This document shows positions 1 to 6,207 of a stretch of 8,296 nt of DNA, one piece after another. The position numbers and the translations under genes were made by a program. Origin of the DNA: Planctomycetaceae bacterium (GTDB lineage Bacteria > Planctomycetota > Planctomycetia > Pirellulales > Pirellulaceae); the NCBI GenBank assembly GCA_007124535.1, contig SLEY01000476.1, forward strand, positions 1 to 8,296, given 5' to 3'. The notes under the pieces are model-generated. The model searched no databases and was not told the origin of the DNA. It saw only the letters and a list, made by a program, of their open reading frames with translations. The stretch's first letter is position 1, and each line of letters starts with the position of its first letter.

Positions 1-1
1 G

Positions 2-436
2 CTGGCTTCCCTGACGCCGCTGGAAGTCCGCGGCGTGGACCTGGGCGAGCAGGCGTTGGTTCGTGAGATCACGCTGGCCCGGCGCGAGCGGCAAGTCATT
101 TGGGCGCTTCCTTTGGATGAAAGTCACTCCAGCCATATTTCCTATTTCCTAGAGGACGGTTACCAGCGGTTGCGCGGGACGGCGATTGTCGTGCCTGCGG
201 GTACGGAGCCTGGCGACGAGCCGGACGAAGCACCGGCGGCCGTCTTCCGAATCTATGGCGACAGTAATCTGTTGTGGGAATCCGCCCCCGTTCGCGGCCG
301 GGATACCTCGCACCCGTTCGACGTGAACGTCCGCAACGTGGAGATGCTGGTACTGGTGGTGGAGAACCTCACCCCCGAATCCGAGGCGGGTTTTGCATGG
401 GCCGACTTGGAACTTTTCGGCGAACCGGCCTCTTGA
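2..436 (+). CDS. NPCBM/NEW2-type carbohydrate-binding domain protein, 3' end (partial)
   Basis: The reading frame is open from the first bases and ends at TGA 434-436, giving 144 residues of a protein that starts outside the window. A GTG at 35 lies in frame, but the frame is open and domain-like before it (LASLTPLEVRGVDLG), so it is not taken as the start. The segment reads like the C-terminal part of an NPCBM/NEW2 galactose-binding-like beta-sandwich: a SHISYFLEDGYQRLRG strand pair, a VFRIYGDSNLLWES strand, PFDVNVRNVEMLVLVVEN, and a closing FAWADLELFG that matches the usual family ending (WADArL-like). Such domains bind glycans and are usually appended to secreted or surface glycosidases and planctomycete secretory proteins. 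The enzyme part, if any, lies outside the window. A DUF1080 gene follows 71 bases later on the same strand, so the two may be co-transcribed. The family call is by motif reading and is moderately secure. Confidence 0.7.
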   Translation: MASLTPLEVRGVDLGEQALVREITLARRERQVIWALPLDESHSSHISYFLEDGYQRLRGTAIVVPAGTEPGDEPDEAPAAVFRIYGDSNLLWESAPVRGRDTSHPFDVNVRNVEMLVLVVENLTPESEAGFAWADLELFGEPAS

Positions 437-495
437 TCCTGTCCCGCACCCAGTAGGAGATGTCGGGCATGTTCCTTAGAACTCTGAACACGATG

Positions 496-501
496 AAGGA
501 G
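496..501 (+). promoter_or_regulatory. Ribosome binding site deciding the DUF1080 start
   Basis: AAGGAG lies six bases before ATG 508. It favours that start over in-frame ATGs at 460 and 469. The ATG at 469 also has a purine-rich TAGGAGA (454-460) eight bases upstream, so it is a real alternative, but it would place 13 extra residues in front of an otherwise normal signal peptide. Confidence 0.6.
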
Positions 502-507
502 ATTTCC

Positions 508-1272
508 ATGAGGCGAGCAATTCAGAACGCGTTCCAACCCCTCGCAGCTGCCGTGGCATGCGGCATGGTTCTGCCAGTTATCTGGGCAGTGTGTCTCGTC
601 AATCCGGTTGCGGCCGACCCGGTGGAATCCGAACAACCGGCGGCGGTTGCCGACGCGCCGGAGGACGCCCCACCGGCGACCGAGCAGAAGACGCTGCCGC
701 CGAAAATTCGGCTGTTCGATGGAAAGACCCTGGATGGCTGGAAGGTACTGGACCAAATCGATTTCTTGGGACACGGCCCCGTCCTCGTAAAAGACGGCGA
801 GCTGATTCTGAGCCAGGGCCAGGCGATGACCGGCATCAAGTGGGAAAGAGATTTCCCGAAAATGAATTACGAGATCACGCTGGAAACCCGCCGAATTCAG
901 GGCGGGGACTTCTTCTGCGGTATGACGTTTCCCGTCGGCGAATCCCACTGCAGTCTGATCCTGGGCGGCTGGGGCGGCATGATGACCGGCTTGTCCTGCG
1001 TCGATGGCTTCGACGCCTCCGAAAACGAAACCACCGGCTTCGCCAACTTTGTCAACGAGAAGTGGTACCAGGTTCGCCTGCGGGTGACCGAGGAGAAGAT
1101 CGAAGCCTGGTTGGATGACGAACAAATTGTGGACCTGGAACATGCCGATCGCGATCTGTCCCTCCGGTGGGAAATGGATCAGATGCCTCCTTTCGGAATC
1201 GCAACTTGGTATACGACCGGCGGGTATCGCAATCTCGAGGTGAGACGGTTGGATCAACCGGCCGAAGACTGA
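508..1272 (+). CDS. Exported DUF1080 (3-keto-disaccharide hydrolase-like) protein
   Basis: The product is 254 residues. Residues 1-36 form a Sec signal peptide: MRR, a long hydrophobic stretch (PLAAAVACGMVLPVIWAVCL), and a likely cut after PVAA. A low-complexity Pro/Ala/Glu linker follows (about 37-65). The rest is one DUF1080 jelly-roll domain: IRLFDGKTLDGWKV (67-80), the strand KDGELILSQG, KWERDFPKMNYEITLETRR, then NEKWYQVRLRVTEEKIEAWLDDEQIVDL and a closing GGYRNLEVRRL. DUF1080 (GH16-like concanavalin fold) is greatly expanded in planctomycetes. Some members hydrolyse 3-keto-glycosides, but most are untested. This copy is near the minimal domain length, with no fused partner. The family is clear; the exact activity is not. 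It follows the NPCBM gene on the same strand and converges with the oxidoreductase gene, whose stop lies 34 bases further on. Confidence 0.87.
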   Translation: MRRAIQNAFQPLAAAVACGMVLPVIWAVCLVNPVAADPVESEQPAAVADAPEDAPPATEQKTLPPKIRLFDGKTLDGWKVLDQIDFLGHGPVLVKDGELILSQGQAMTGIKWERDFPKMNYEITLETRRIQGGDFFCGMTFPVGESHCSLILGGWGGMMTGLSCVDGFDASENETTGFANFVNEKWYQVRLRVTEEKIEAWLDDEQIVDLEHADRDLSLRWEMDQMPPFGIATWYTTGGYRNLEVRRLDQPAED

Positions 1273-1306
1273 ACCAAGAAACCGGACGGAGCGCGGAGAG
1301 GCTGGG

Positions 1307-2671
1307 TCAGGAGGAGGCTCCGGAGGGCTGCCCCGGTGCGGCAATGGCGTACGTCTCTCGAATCAGCGCGGGCCGGGCCAACGGCTGCACGGGCGCGGGA
1401 TCCTGTAACGATTGCAGACGATCGACGTCGGCCAGGACCACGTCGGAAGCCACCACGTCGGGCCAGCGTACCGTGAGACCGCTGTAGCTGGCCATCCGCC
1501 CCATGATGGCGGTCAGCGTGCTCGCGGCGCCTTGCTCGACTTCATTGCAAGGCTCGCCGCGGCGCAAACAGCCGAACCAATGGTCCATTTCGCCCTGATG
1601 CCCGTTCCCCCGACTGTCGCAGCGCCAGACTAACTCGCCCTGGGGGCCATAGATCTTGCCACCGCTGATATCGGCGTGCCCGCGAGTTCCATGGACATGC
1701 TCGGCAACCGAGTTCCAACATCCGGGGATGAACCGGCACTGGCTGAACAACTTCGTGCCCGTAGGGTAGGTGTACTCCAGGAAATGGTGATCGAAGACCT
1801 CCCCATATTGGTCTCCGGTGCGAACTTGGCGACCGCCCTGGCCTTGGCACGCGTCAGGTGGCCCCCCCATCAGCCAATTGCCGACATCCAGGTTGTGAAT
1901 GTGCTGCTCGCAGAGAGGGTCGCCCGATAACCAGTTGAAGTTGTGCCAGTTTCGCAACTGGTACTCCAATTCGGTCTGTTGGGGCTGGCGAGGCTTCACG
2001 ACCCCCGCGCCGCCGGTCCAGTACACGCGCGCGTAGATCCGTTCCCCAATGGCTCCTTGCTGGAGCCGAGCGATCACTTCTTGGTACTTGTCCTCGTGCC
2101 GCCGCTGTAACCCGACCGCCACGCGCAGTCCCTGCGATTCGGCCTGCTGATTCGCGACCAGCAGGCGGCGAATGCCCGCGGGATCCGTGGCCAGCGGCTT
2201 TTCCAGAAAGACGTGTCGGCCGCGCTGGACAGCCGCTTCGAAATGCAGCGGCCGAAATCCGGGGGGGGTCGCCAGCAGGACCAGATCCAGAGGGCATTCC
2301 AACAAGCGGCGATAGGCATCGAAACCCGTAAACTGGCGATTCGGCGGGACCGCCACCCGATCCGGATGCTTGCTCTTGACCGATCGGTAAGCGCGTTGCA
2401 GCCGATCCGCAAAGATATCGGCCAAGGCCACCAGTTGGACCGGGCCATTGGGCCGGAGGTCTTCCGAGTCGGCCGTATTCAGAGCCTGGACTGCCGCAGC
2501 CGTACCCCGACTGCCGCATCCGATCAATCCGATCCGGATCGGCTCCGTGCCATAAGCCCGCGAAGCTCGCCCGCCGCCCAGGCCCCCACCGACGACCAAC
2601 AGGGACGACGCCTTGATGAACTCGCGCCGCGAAGTTCCCGGATCGTGCTTCTTTCCCCGTTTTCTGCTCAT
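1307..2671 (-). CDS. Tat-exported Gfo/Idh/MocA family oxidoreductase
   Basis: The product is 454 residues. The N-terminus has a twin-arginine signal, TSRREFIK (13-20), followed by a Gly/Ala/Val-rich segment, so the protein should be exported folded with its cofactor. The Rossmann motif GLIGCGSRG is at 48-56. The family's catalytic EKP lysine is in FLEKPLATD (155-163). The C-terminal domain includes CEQHIHNLDVGNWLMGGPP (254-272), which carries the active-site acid/His/Asn region typical of the planctomycete exported subgroup. Family members are NAD(P)-dependent and oxidise, reduce or epimerise sugars, often through 3-keto intermediates; the substrate here cannot be read from sequence. The ATG is preceded by GGGAG (complement of 2679-2683) with a seven-base spacer. 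It lies 73 bases downstream of apbE on the same strand, with hairpins between. A DUF1080 gene converges from the other side; that pairing fits 3-keto-glycoside chemistry but does not prove it. Confidence 0.93.
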   Translation of the reverse strand: MSRKRGKKHDPGTSRREFIKASSLLVVGGGLGGGRASRAYGTEPIRIGLIGCGSRGTAAAVQALNTADSEDLRPNGPVQLVALADIFADRLQRAYRSVKSKHPDRVAVPPNRQFTGFDAYRRLLECPLDLVLLATPPGFRPLHFEAAVQRGRHVFLEKPLATDPAGIRRLLVANQQAESQGLRVAVGLQRRHEDKYQEVIARLQQGAIGERIYARVYWTGGAGVVKPRQPQQTELEYQLRNWHNFNWLSGDPLCEQHIHNLDVGNWLMGGPPDACQGQGGRQVRTGDQYGEVFDHHFLEYTYPTGTKLFSQCRFIPGCWNSVAEHVHGTRGHADISGGKIYGPQGELVWRCDSRGNGHQGEMDHWFGCLRRGEPCNEVEQGAASTLTAIMGRMASYSGLTVRWPDVVASDVVLADVDRLQSLQDPAPVQPLARPALIRETYAIAAPGQPSGASS

Positions 2672-2684
2672 CTCCCAACTCCCT

Positions 2685-2740
2685 CTGCCGAATCGAACGA
2701 GGACCCAGTTTGCAGCGGGAAATACCCGCTCGTTCGGCAG
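2685..2740 (-). repeat. Intercistronic hairpins between apbE and the oxidoreductase gene
   Basis: Two overlapping inverted repeats fill most of the 73-base gap. The outer one pairs 2685-2692 with 2733-2740 (CTGCCGAA/TTCGGCAG, perfect) and continues, after a five-base bulge, as 2698-2701 with 2729-2732. The inner one pairs 2714-2719 with 2725-2730 (AGCGGG/CCCGCT, five-base loop). They share bases at 2729-2730, so they cannot both form completely. No T-run follows on either strand, so this is not a standard intrinsic terminator. It could be a processing or stability element, or a partial terminator that lowers oxidoreductase expression. The pairing is seen directly; the function is inferred. 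Confidence 0.5.
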
Positions 2741-2744
2741 ATCG

Positions 2745-3782
2745 TTACGGTTCGGACGAACCGTCCGGCGAAGGAAACCGCCGCGACCGGAACGCCCGAG
2801 GCTGATCGCCTTGCTCGGTGACGACCCAACAGGCCGCCTCGGAGGTCTGATCCACCAAGGCGATTCCCTGCTCCGGGCCCATCACCATGACGGCGGAGGC
2901 GAGCGCGTCGGCCTTCATCGCGCTGGGAGCCAGCACGGTCGCCCCGATGCGCTCTCCAATCGGCACACCGACCCGCGGGTCGATCAAGTGCGAGTATCGC
3001 TGACCTTCGATCTCGACAAACTGCCAGGCATCGCCGGAGGTCGCCACCCCGCAATCTGCCAGTTCCAGAATCTCCTCCGGTGGATCTCCCGGATTCAAGG
3101 CAGCCACGCCCACTCGCCAACCGCGTTCACCAGGCGGCGGTTCGCCCAATCGAAGATCCCCGCCCGCATTGATTAGCGCCCGGTTCAAGCCGCGTTCCCG
3201 CAGCACGCGCAGGGCTTCGTCGGCTGCATAGCCCTTGGCCACGCCGCCGAAATCCAATCGCATGTCTTCTGCAAGCAGGCGGACCGTCTGTTCGTCCCGA
3301 TCGAATTCGACCAAGTGCGAACCCACAGCCGCACGAGCCTGGGCCAAACGTTCCTCCGCCGGCAACTCGCGCAGCCGGCGTGCCCGCCGCCACAATCGTG
3401 TCAGGGGGCCCACCGTGACATCGAAAGCCCCCTCCGTTTGACGGCTCAGACACAACGAATAATCCAATACCTTGGCCAACTCGCGACTCACAGCCACCGG
3501 CTCGCACATCGGCGCTTGGCGCACCAGACGGAGCACTTCGCTCCGGGAATCATAGACGCTGAAAACCCGGCTGATTTCCTCGACCCGCGCGAAGGCGGCG
3601 TCGAACGTCGCCGTCGCGACCTCCTGGTCCGGAGCGTAGGCGAGGATCTCGAACGTCGAGCCCAACGCCGGCCGCACCTCGCGAAATCGTCCCCACGTCT
3701 CGTCGCCCACGGCAGGGATCGCCACCAGGGCCACCAGCAGCAGGGCCATCAGCACGCTCCGCGCCCGATTCCCGACGCGCAT
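2745..3782 (-). CDS. apbE: ApbE-family FAD:protein FMN transferase, exported
   Basis: ApbE proteins take FMN from FAD and attach it covalently to a Thr/Ser of a target protein, usually outside the cytoplasmic membrane and Mg-dependently. The 345-residue product starts with a Sec signal (MRVGNRARSVLMALLLVALV, likely cut after PAVG, about 26); there is no lipobox cysteine. Family motifs appear in order: PALGSTFEI (38-46, where MGT is usual), FSVYDSRSEVLRL (74-86), GAFDVTVGPL (118-127), LDFGGVAKGYAAD (176-188), NAGGDLRLG (205-213), CGVATSGD (244-251), YSHLIDPRVG (263-272) and AMKADALASA (288-297), which holds the metal-binding Asp and a Ser where Thr is usual. The length is normal. A TTG at 3785 would add one residue, but ATG 3780-3782 is preferred: it overlaps the TGA of the upstream SUMF1-fold gene by one base and has a strong Shine-Dalgarno. 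No FMN-acceptor protein is visible in the window. Confidence 0.93.
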   Translation of the reverse strand: MRVGNRARSVLMALLLVALVAIPAVGDETWGRFREVRPALGSTFEILAYAPDQEVATATFDAAFARVEEISRVFSVYDSRSEVLRLVRQAPMCEPVAVSRELAKVLDYSLCLSRQTEGAFDVTVGPLTRLWRRARRLRELPAEERLAQARAAVGSHLVEFDRDEQTVRLLAEDMRLDFGGVAKGYAADEALRVLRERGLNRALINAGGDLRLGEPPPGERGWRVGVAALNPGDPPEEILELADCGVATSGDAWQFVEIEGQRYSHLIDPRVGVPIGERIGATVLAPSAMKADALASAVMVMGPEQGIALVDQTSEAACWVVTEQGDQPRAFRSRRFPSPDGSSEP

Positions 3783-4966
3783 CAACGACCTCCCCGGAGT
3801 TCTTGAATGGCTTCCGGCAATTCGGGGTCCGCAATCCCCAGGGCGCCGCGGCCGTCACGCATCCGATCTTCCACGCTCTCCGCGATCTCCCACGCATCGG
3901 CGCCCCAGTATCGCTCGCGATCTTCCGGCGAATCCGGCGAATTCAACGGGCGCATGATCCGGAAACCAATGGCCAAGGTCGGATCGTCGGTGAACCACCA
4001 AGCACTGTACGGCAGGTTGGGATCCCCCTGCTTCCAATCCGCCTCCTTCGACTCCAGCCGGGCTGCCGAACGGCAGTCCTCGGGATCGCTCTCCCACGAA
4101 CCCCCGCGAATCGCGCGCGGGATCAAATCTTCCGGCCAAACCAACGCCTCTTCGGCGGTCACTCGCTGACCGTTGAACTTGGCATAACCCTCAGGCAGGA
4201 TCTGGTCAATCGTCCATTCCGCCACATTGCCGTGCATGTCGTAAAGACCCCACGGATTAGGCTCCTTTTGGCCCACCTGCTGAGGAGTATCGTCGGCATT
4301 GTCATAGTACCAAGCATAGTCATCCAGATCCGCCGGATCATCGCCAAACGAGTAGGCCGTGTCGGTTCCCGCCCGGCAAGCGTACTCCCACTCCGCCTCC
4401 GACGGCAACCGGTAAAACTGACCCGTGATCCCGCTGAGCCACTTGGTGTACTGGCGCGCCGCGAACTGCGTCATGGTGACGGCCGGCAACTCCGGATCCT
4501 CACCGAACGGGAACGTATAACTGGGATCATACAACTCCGTCGGCGCCGTGACGGCATGGATCTTGTTGTCGTCGGTCACCGGCCGGACACCCGCCCGTTC
4601 GAATTCCTTGAAAACGCCGTAGAGATCCATGTACAGGCGGTATTCCGCCCATCGGACCTCCGTCTGGCCCATCCAAAACGGAGGAACTTCCACCTCGAAC
4701 TGGGGGCCTTCGTTCGGTTCCCGACCCGGCTCCGATTCCGGACTGCCCATCGTAAACACACCTCCGGGGATGGGAACCATCGTGTAAGTCACATCGGTTC
4801 CCGGAATCACCGCCGTGTACGGGACCATGTACCCCTGGTCCGTCTGGACATAGTTGCCCTCGGCAGGCGGGGTGGCGGATAGGCCGGGGACGCCGTCGTC
4901 CGCTTGCAAGGCAGAACCACTGAAAAGTAAGAGAACCAGCGAAACGGTGCAAAACGATTTCTTCAT
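3782..4966 (-). CDS. Exported SUMF1/FGE-sulfatase-fold protein, probably not a formylglycine synthase
   Basis: The product is 394 residues from ATG 4966. An in-frame ATG at 4975 directly abuts the AAGGA (4976-4980), whereas ATG 4966 has a nine-base spacer and a clean signal peptide (MKKSFCTVSLVLLLFSGSAL, cut after LQA). The SUMF1 (formylglycine-generating enzyme) fold is clear: MVPIPGGVFTMGS (63-75), PPFWMGQTEV (95-104), RLPSEAEWEYACRAG (186-200), GLYDMHGNVAEW (240-251), RGGSW (287-291) and GFRIMR (334-339). True FGEs carry two catalytic cysteines just after the GGS motif. Here the segment reads GGSWESDPEDCRSAAR, with one cysteine and no visible pair, so sulfatase activation is unlikely. After the fold comes a charged tail of about 55 residues (340-394) outside the usual domain. 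The gene is the first of the leftward unit and is coupled to apbE. The fold call is firm; the role is unknown. Confidence 0.9.
   Translation of the reverse strand: MKKSFCTVSLVLLLFSGSALQADDGVPGLSATPPAEGNYVQTDQGYMVPYTAVIPGTDVTYTMVPIPGGVFTMGSPESEPGREPNEGPQFEVEVPPFWMGQTEVRWAEYRLYMDLYGVFKEFERAGVRPVTDDNKIHAVTAPTELYDPSYTFPFGEDPELPAVTMTQFAARQYTKWLSGITGQFYRLPSEAEWEYACRAGTDTAYSFGDDPADLDDYAWYYDNADDTPQQVGQKEPNPWGLYDMHGNVAEWTIDQILPEGYAKFNGQRVTAEEALVWPEDLIPRAIRGGSWESDPEDCRSAARLESKEADWKQGDPNLPYSAWWFTDDPTLAIGFRIMRPLNSPDSPEDRERYWGADAWEIAESVEDRMRDGRGALGIADPELPEAIQELRGGR
3788..3795 (-). promoter_or_regulatory. Shine-Dalgarno for apbE inside the upstream gene
   Basis: The minus strand reads GGGGAGGT five bases before the apbE ATG, inside the last codons (RGGR) of the SUMF1-fold gene. 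The stop and start overlap as TGATG. This is a classic arrangement for translational coupling, and it fixes the apbE start. Confidence 0.7.
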
Positions 4967-4990
4967 AGACAGCATTCCTTCTTGAAAACA

Positions 4991-5021
4991 ATTTTACCGA
5001 CTGCAGCGAGCGTGGGCACAA
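4991..5021 (-). promoter_or_regulatory. Weak sigma70-like promoter candidate for the SUMF1-fold/apbE unit
   Basis: On the minus strand a TAAAAT hexamer (4991-4996, one mismatch to TATAAT) is preceded, with a 19-base spacer, by TTGTGC (5016-5021, a poor -35). It would give a short leader ending in AAGGA. Planctomycete promoters are poorly defined and the spacing is long, so this is only a candidate. Confidence 0.25.
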
Positions 5022-5138
5022 GCTCTAGGTGGGCAAGGAACAAAACACGTCCCCGGATCGCTTGTGGCGGTGACTCGGTCTTACACAGTTTACCCATCCG
5101 TCCTGCCATTGTCGACTCCTGCAGCGCCCGTTGTGGCC

Positions 5139-5224
5139 GGTCTCTGACCCAGCCACACCGCCGACCGAAGGTCTCCCAGATCGGTGGAGACCTTCGGTCG
5201 GCGGTTTCGGCGGGGTCGGAGACC
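5139..5224. repeat. Nested inverted repeat (REP/MITE-like palindromic element)
   Basis: The inner arms, 5157-5176 and 5186-5205, are perfect complements over 20 bp around a nine-base loop (5177-5185). The outer arms, 5139-5150 and 5213-5224 (GGTCTCTGACCC and GGGTCGGAGACC), are complementary over 12 bp with one mismatch. The left arms are separated by six bases and the right arms by seven, so the whole folds as one long interrupted cruciform or RNA hairpin. The GGTCTC/GAGACC motif occurs in both inner and outer arms. Neither strand has a T-run after the structure, so it is not a canonical terminator, although it sits where one would be expected, downstream of the ATP-grasp gene. No transposase is adjacent. 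It is most likely a dispersed palindromic repeat. Confidence 0.85.
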
Positions 5225-5270
5225 CGCGCCGAACAGAACCCGCGCCGAACAGAGGACCCGCGCCGAGCAG
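5222..5270. repeat. Three direct copies of a 15-bp unit (ACCCGCGCCGAACAG)
   Basis: The copies are 5222-5236, 5238-5252 and 5256-5270. The first two are identical and the third has one change (GAGCAG for GAACAG). Spacers are one and three bases, so the periods are 16 and 18. Copy 1 overlaps the end of the outer arm of the inverted repeat, so the block looks like an expanded edge of the same element. It ends about 20 bases past the stop codon of the ATP-grasp gene. Confidence 0.8.
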
Positions 5271-5291
5271 TGCTAATTTCTTGGCAGATGC

Positions 5292-6173
5292 TTAGGCACA
5301 CCCGGCAGCACGCTGCAGGTAGTCCCAAACCAACGCCGCCACGTCGACCTGAAGGGCCGCCGCGGTTGCCTGCCAGCCGGGGACGGCGTTCACCTCCAAC
5401 ACGTAGTAGTCGCCATCATCGCCCGGCAGGATGTCCACGCCAACCAAGGACGCGTTCAACGCCGCCGCCGCGGACAACGCCATCTGCTTCAGGTCGGAAT
5501 CTGCGTCAAAGGATTCCGCCCGGGCGCCAAGACGGACGTTCGTCCGCCAATCGGTGGGGTGTACGCGACGAATACTCAATACCTGCTGACCAATGACCAA
5601 CAGCCGAATGTCGTAACCAGGATGCGGGATAAACCGCTGTAAATAGAGGACGGCCCCCGTTTGAACCAGCGTTTTGAAGACCCGCTGGGCAAGCGCCGGG
5701 TCCTCGACCCGCATAATCCCCCGGCCTTCTCCCCCGAAAAGCGGCTTCACAACTACATCGCCCCCTAGATGTACGTATCCGGCCATCGCTTCCTCCCAGC
5801 TCTGACAGACGATCGTCGCGGGCGTCCTTAAACCGGCAGCCAACAATTTGGCAGAGGCCAGATACTTGTCGACCGCAGCTTCCAAAGCTCGCGGTGGGTT
5901 GATGACCGGGACGCCGCACTGCCCCAGACGTGCCAGCACGTCCATGCGAAAGACCACCTGCTCCAGAGTTCCCGGAGGCATGCTCCGGACAAGTACGGCA
6001 TCGAAGGTGTCCAAGCGATGACCGTCGCACGCAAAAGTTGGCGGGTTCCCGGTACCCAAACGGGCGGTTAGCGCAGAAAACGGCAAAGGTACCACTTCAT
6101 GGCGTTCCCCTGCGGCACGGCGGAGATCGCCCACGTACCAACTGCCCGACGAACCCAGCACGGCCAGCCGCAT
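5292..6173 (-). CDS. RimK-like ATP-grasp ligase linked to mch
   Basis: The product is 293 residues, normal for the RimK/MptN/CofF type of ATP-grasp enzyme, which joins an amino acid (usually glutamate) to a carboxylate or amine acceptor through an acyl-phosphate. Seen in order: an N-terminal pre-ATP-grasp domain (MRLAVLGSSGSWYVGDL onward; VLVRSMPPGTLEQV at 60-73), INPPRALEAAVDKYLAS (91-107, the DK ATP-lid region), VVKPLFGGEGRGI (141-153, nucleotide-binding Lys and Gly-rich loop), YLQRFIPHPGYDIRLLVIG (177-195), and GVDILPGDDGDYYVLEVNAVPGW (Asp247, Glu260 and Asn262, the expected Mg ligands). All key residues look intact. ATG 6173 has GGAGGG (complement of 6179-6184) five bases upstream. A longer in-frame start at 6269 would overlap mch and add 32 unconserved residues. 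It lies 34 bases after mch, so a role in tetrahydromethanopterin or methylofuran cofactor synthesis is likely. The acceptor is not known. Confidence 0.9.
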   Translation of the reverse strand: MRLAVLGSSGSWYVGDLRRAAGERHEVVPLPFSALTARLGTGNPPTFACDGHRLDTFDAVLVRSMPPGTLEQVVFRMDVLARLGQCGVPVINPPRALEAAVDKYLASAKLLAAGLRTPATIVCQSWEEAMAGYVHLGGDVVVKPLFGGEGRGIMRVEDPALAQRVFKTLVQTGAVLYLQRFIPHPGYDIRLLVIGQQVLSIRRVHPTDWRTNVRLGARAESFDADSDLKQMALSAAAALNASLVGVDILPGDDGDYYVLEVNAVPGWQATAAALQVDVAALVWDYLQRAAGCA

Positions 6174-6207
6174 CCTCACCCTCCGTCCAGGTTTCCCCCC
6201 AAGGCGA

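Larger units (their letters stand above)
4967..5291. other. Gap of about 325 bases between the two minus-strand units
   Basis: No gene is supported here. The right part holds the nested inverted repeat and the direct repeats described separately. The left part (about 4976-5100) should hold the promoter and short leader of the SUMF1-fold/apbE unit. Frames open across this gap are extensions or shadows and lack start signals or family resemblance. Confidence 0.6.

Noticed and set aside
1246..1260. Hairpin CGGTTG-GAT-CAACCG as a terminator for the DUF1080 gene
   Set aside because: It lies inside the last codons of the gene, has a three-base loop and is not followed by a T-run.
253..1344. Long minus-strand open frame opposite the NPCBM and DUF1080 genes
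   Set aside because: It lies antisense to two genes with clear family motifs, has a low-complexity composition rich in His, Arg and Gly, and shows no recognisable domain or ribosome site.
4421..4450. SGIT in the SUMF1-fold protein as an ApbE flavinylation site (SGAT-like)
   Set aside because: It falls in the KWLSGITGQFYRLPSEAEWEYA block, which is an ordinary conserved part of the SUMF1 fold, and it lacks the Asp and the GAT/GAS core of true acceptor motifs.
5139..5270. CRISPR array or phage attachment site
   Set aside because: The 15-mer copies are separated by only one and three bases, so there are no spacers, and no cas, integrase or tRNA gene is nearby.
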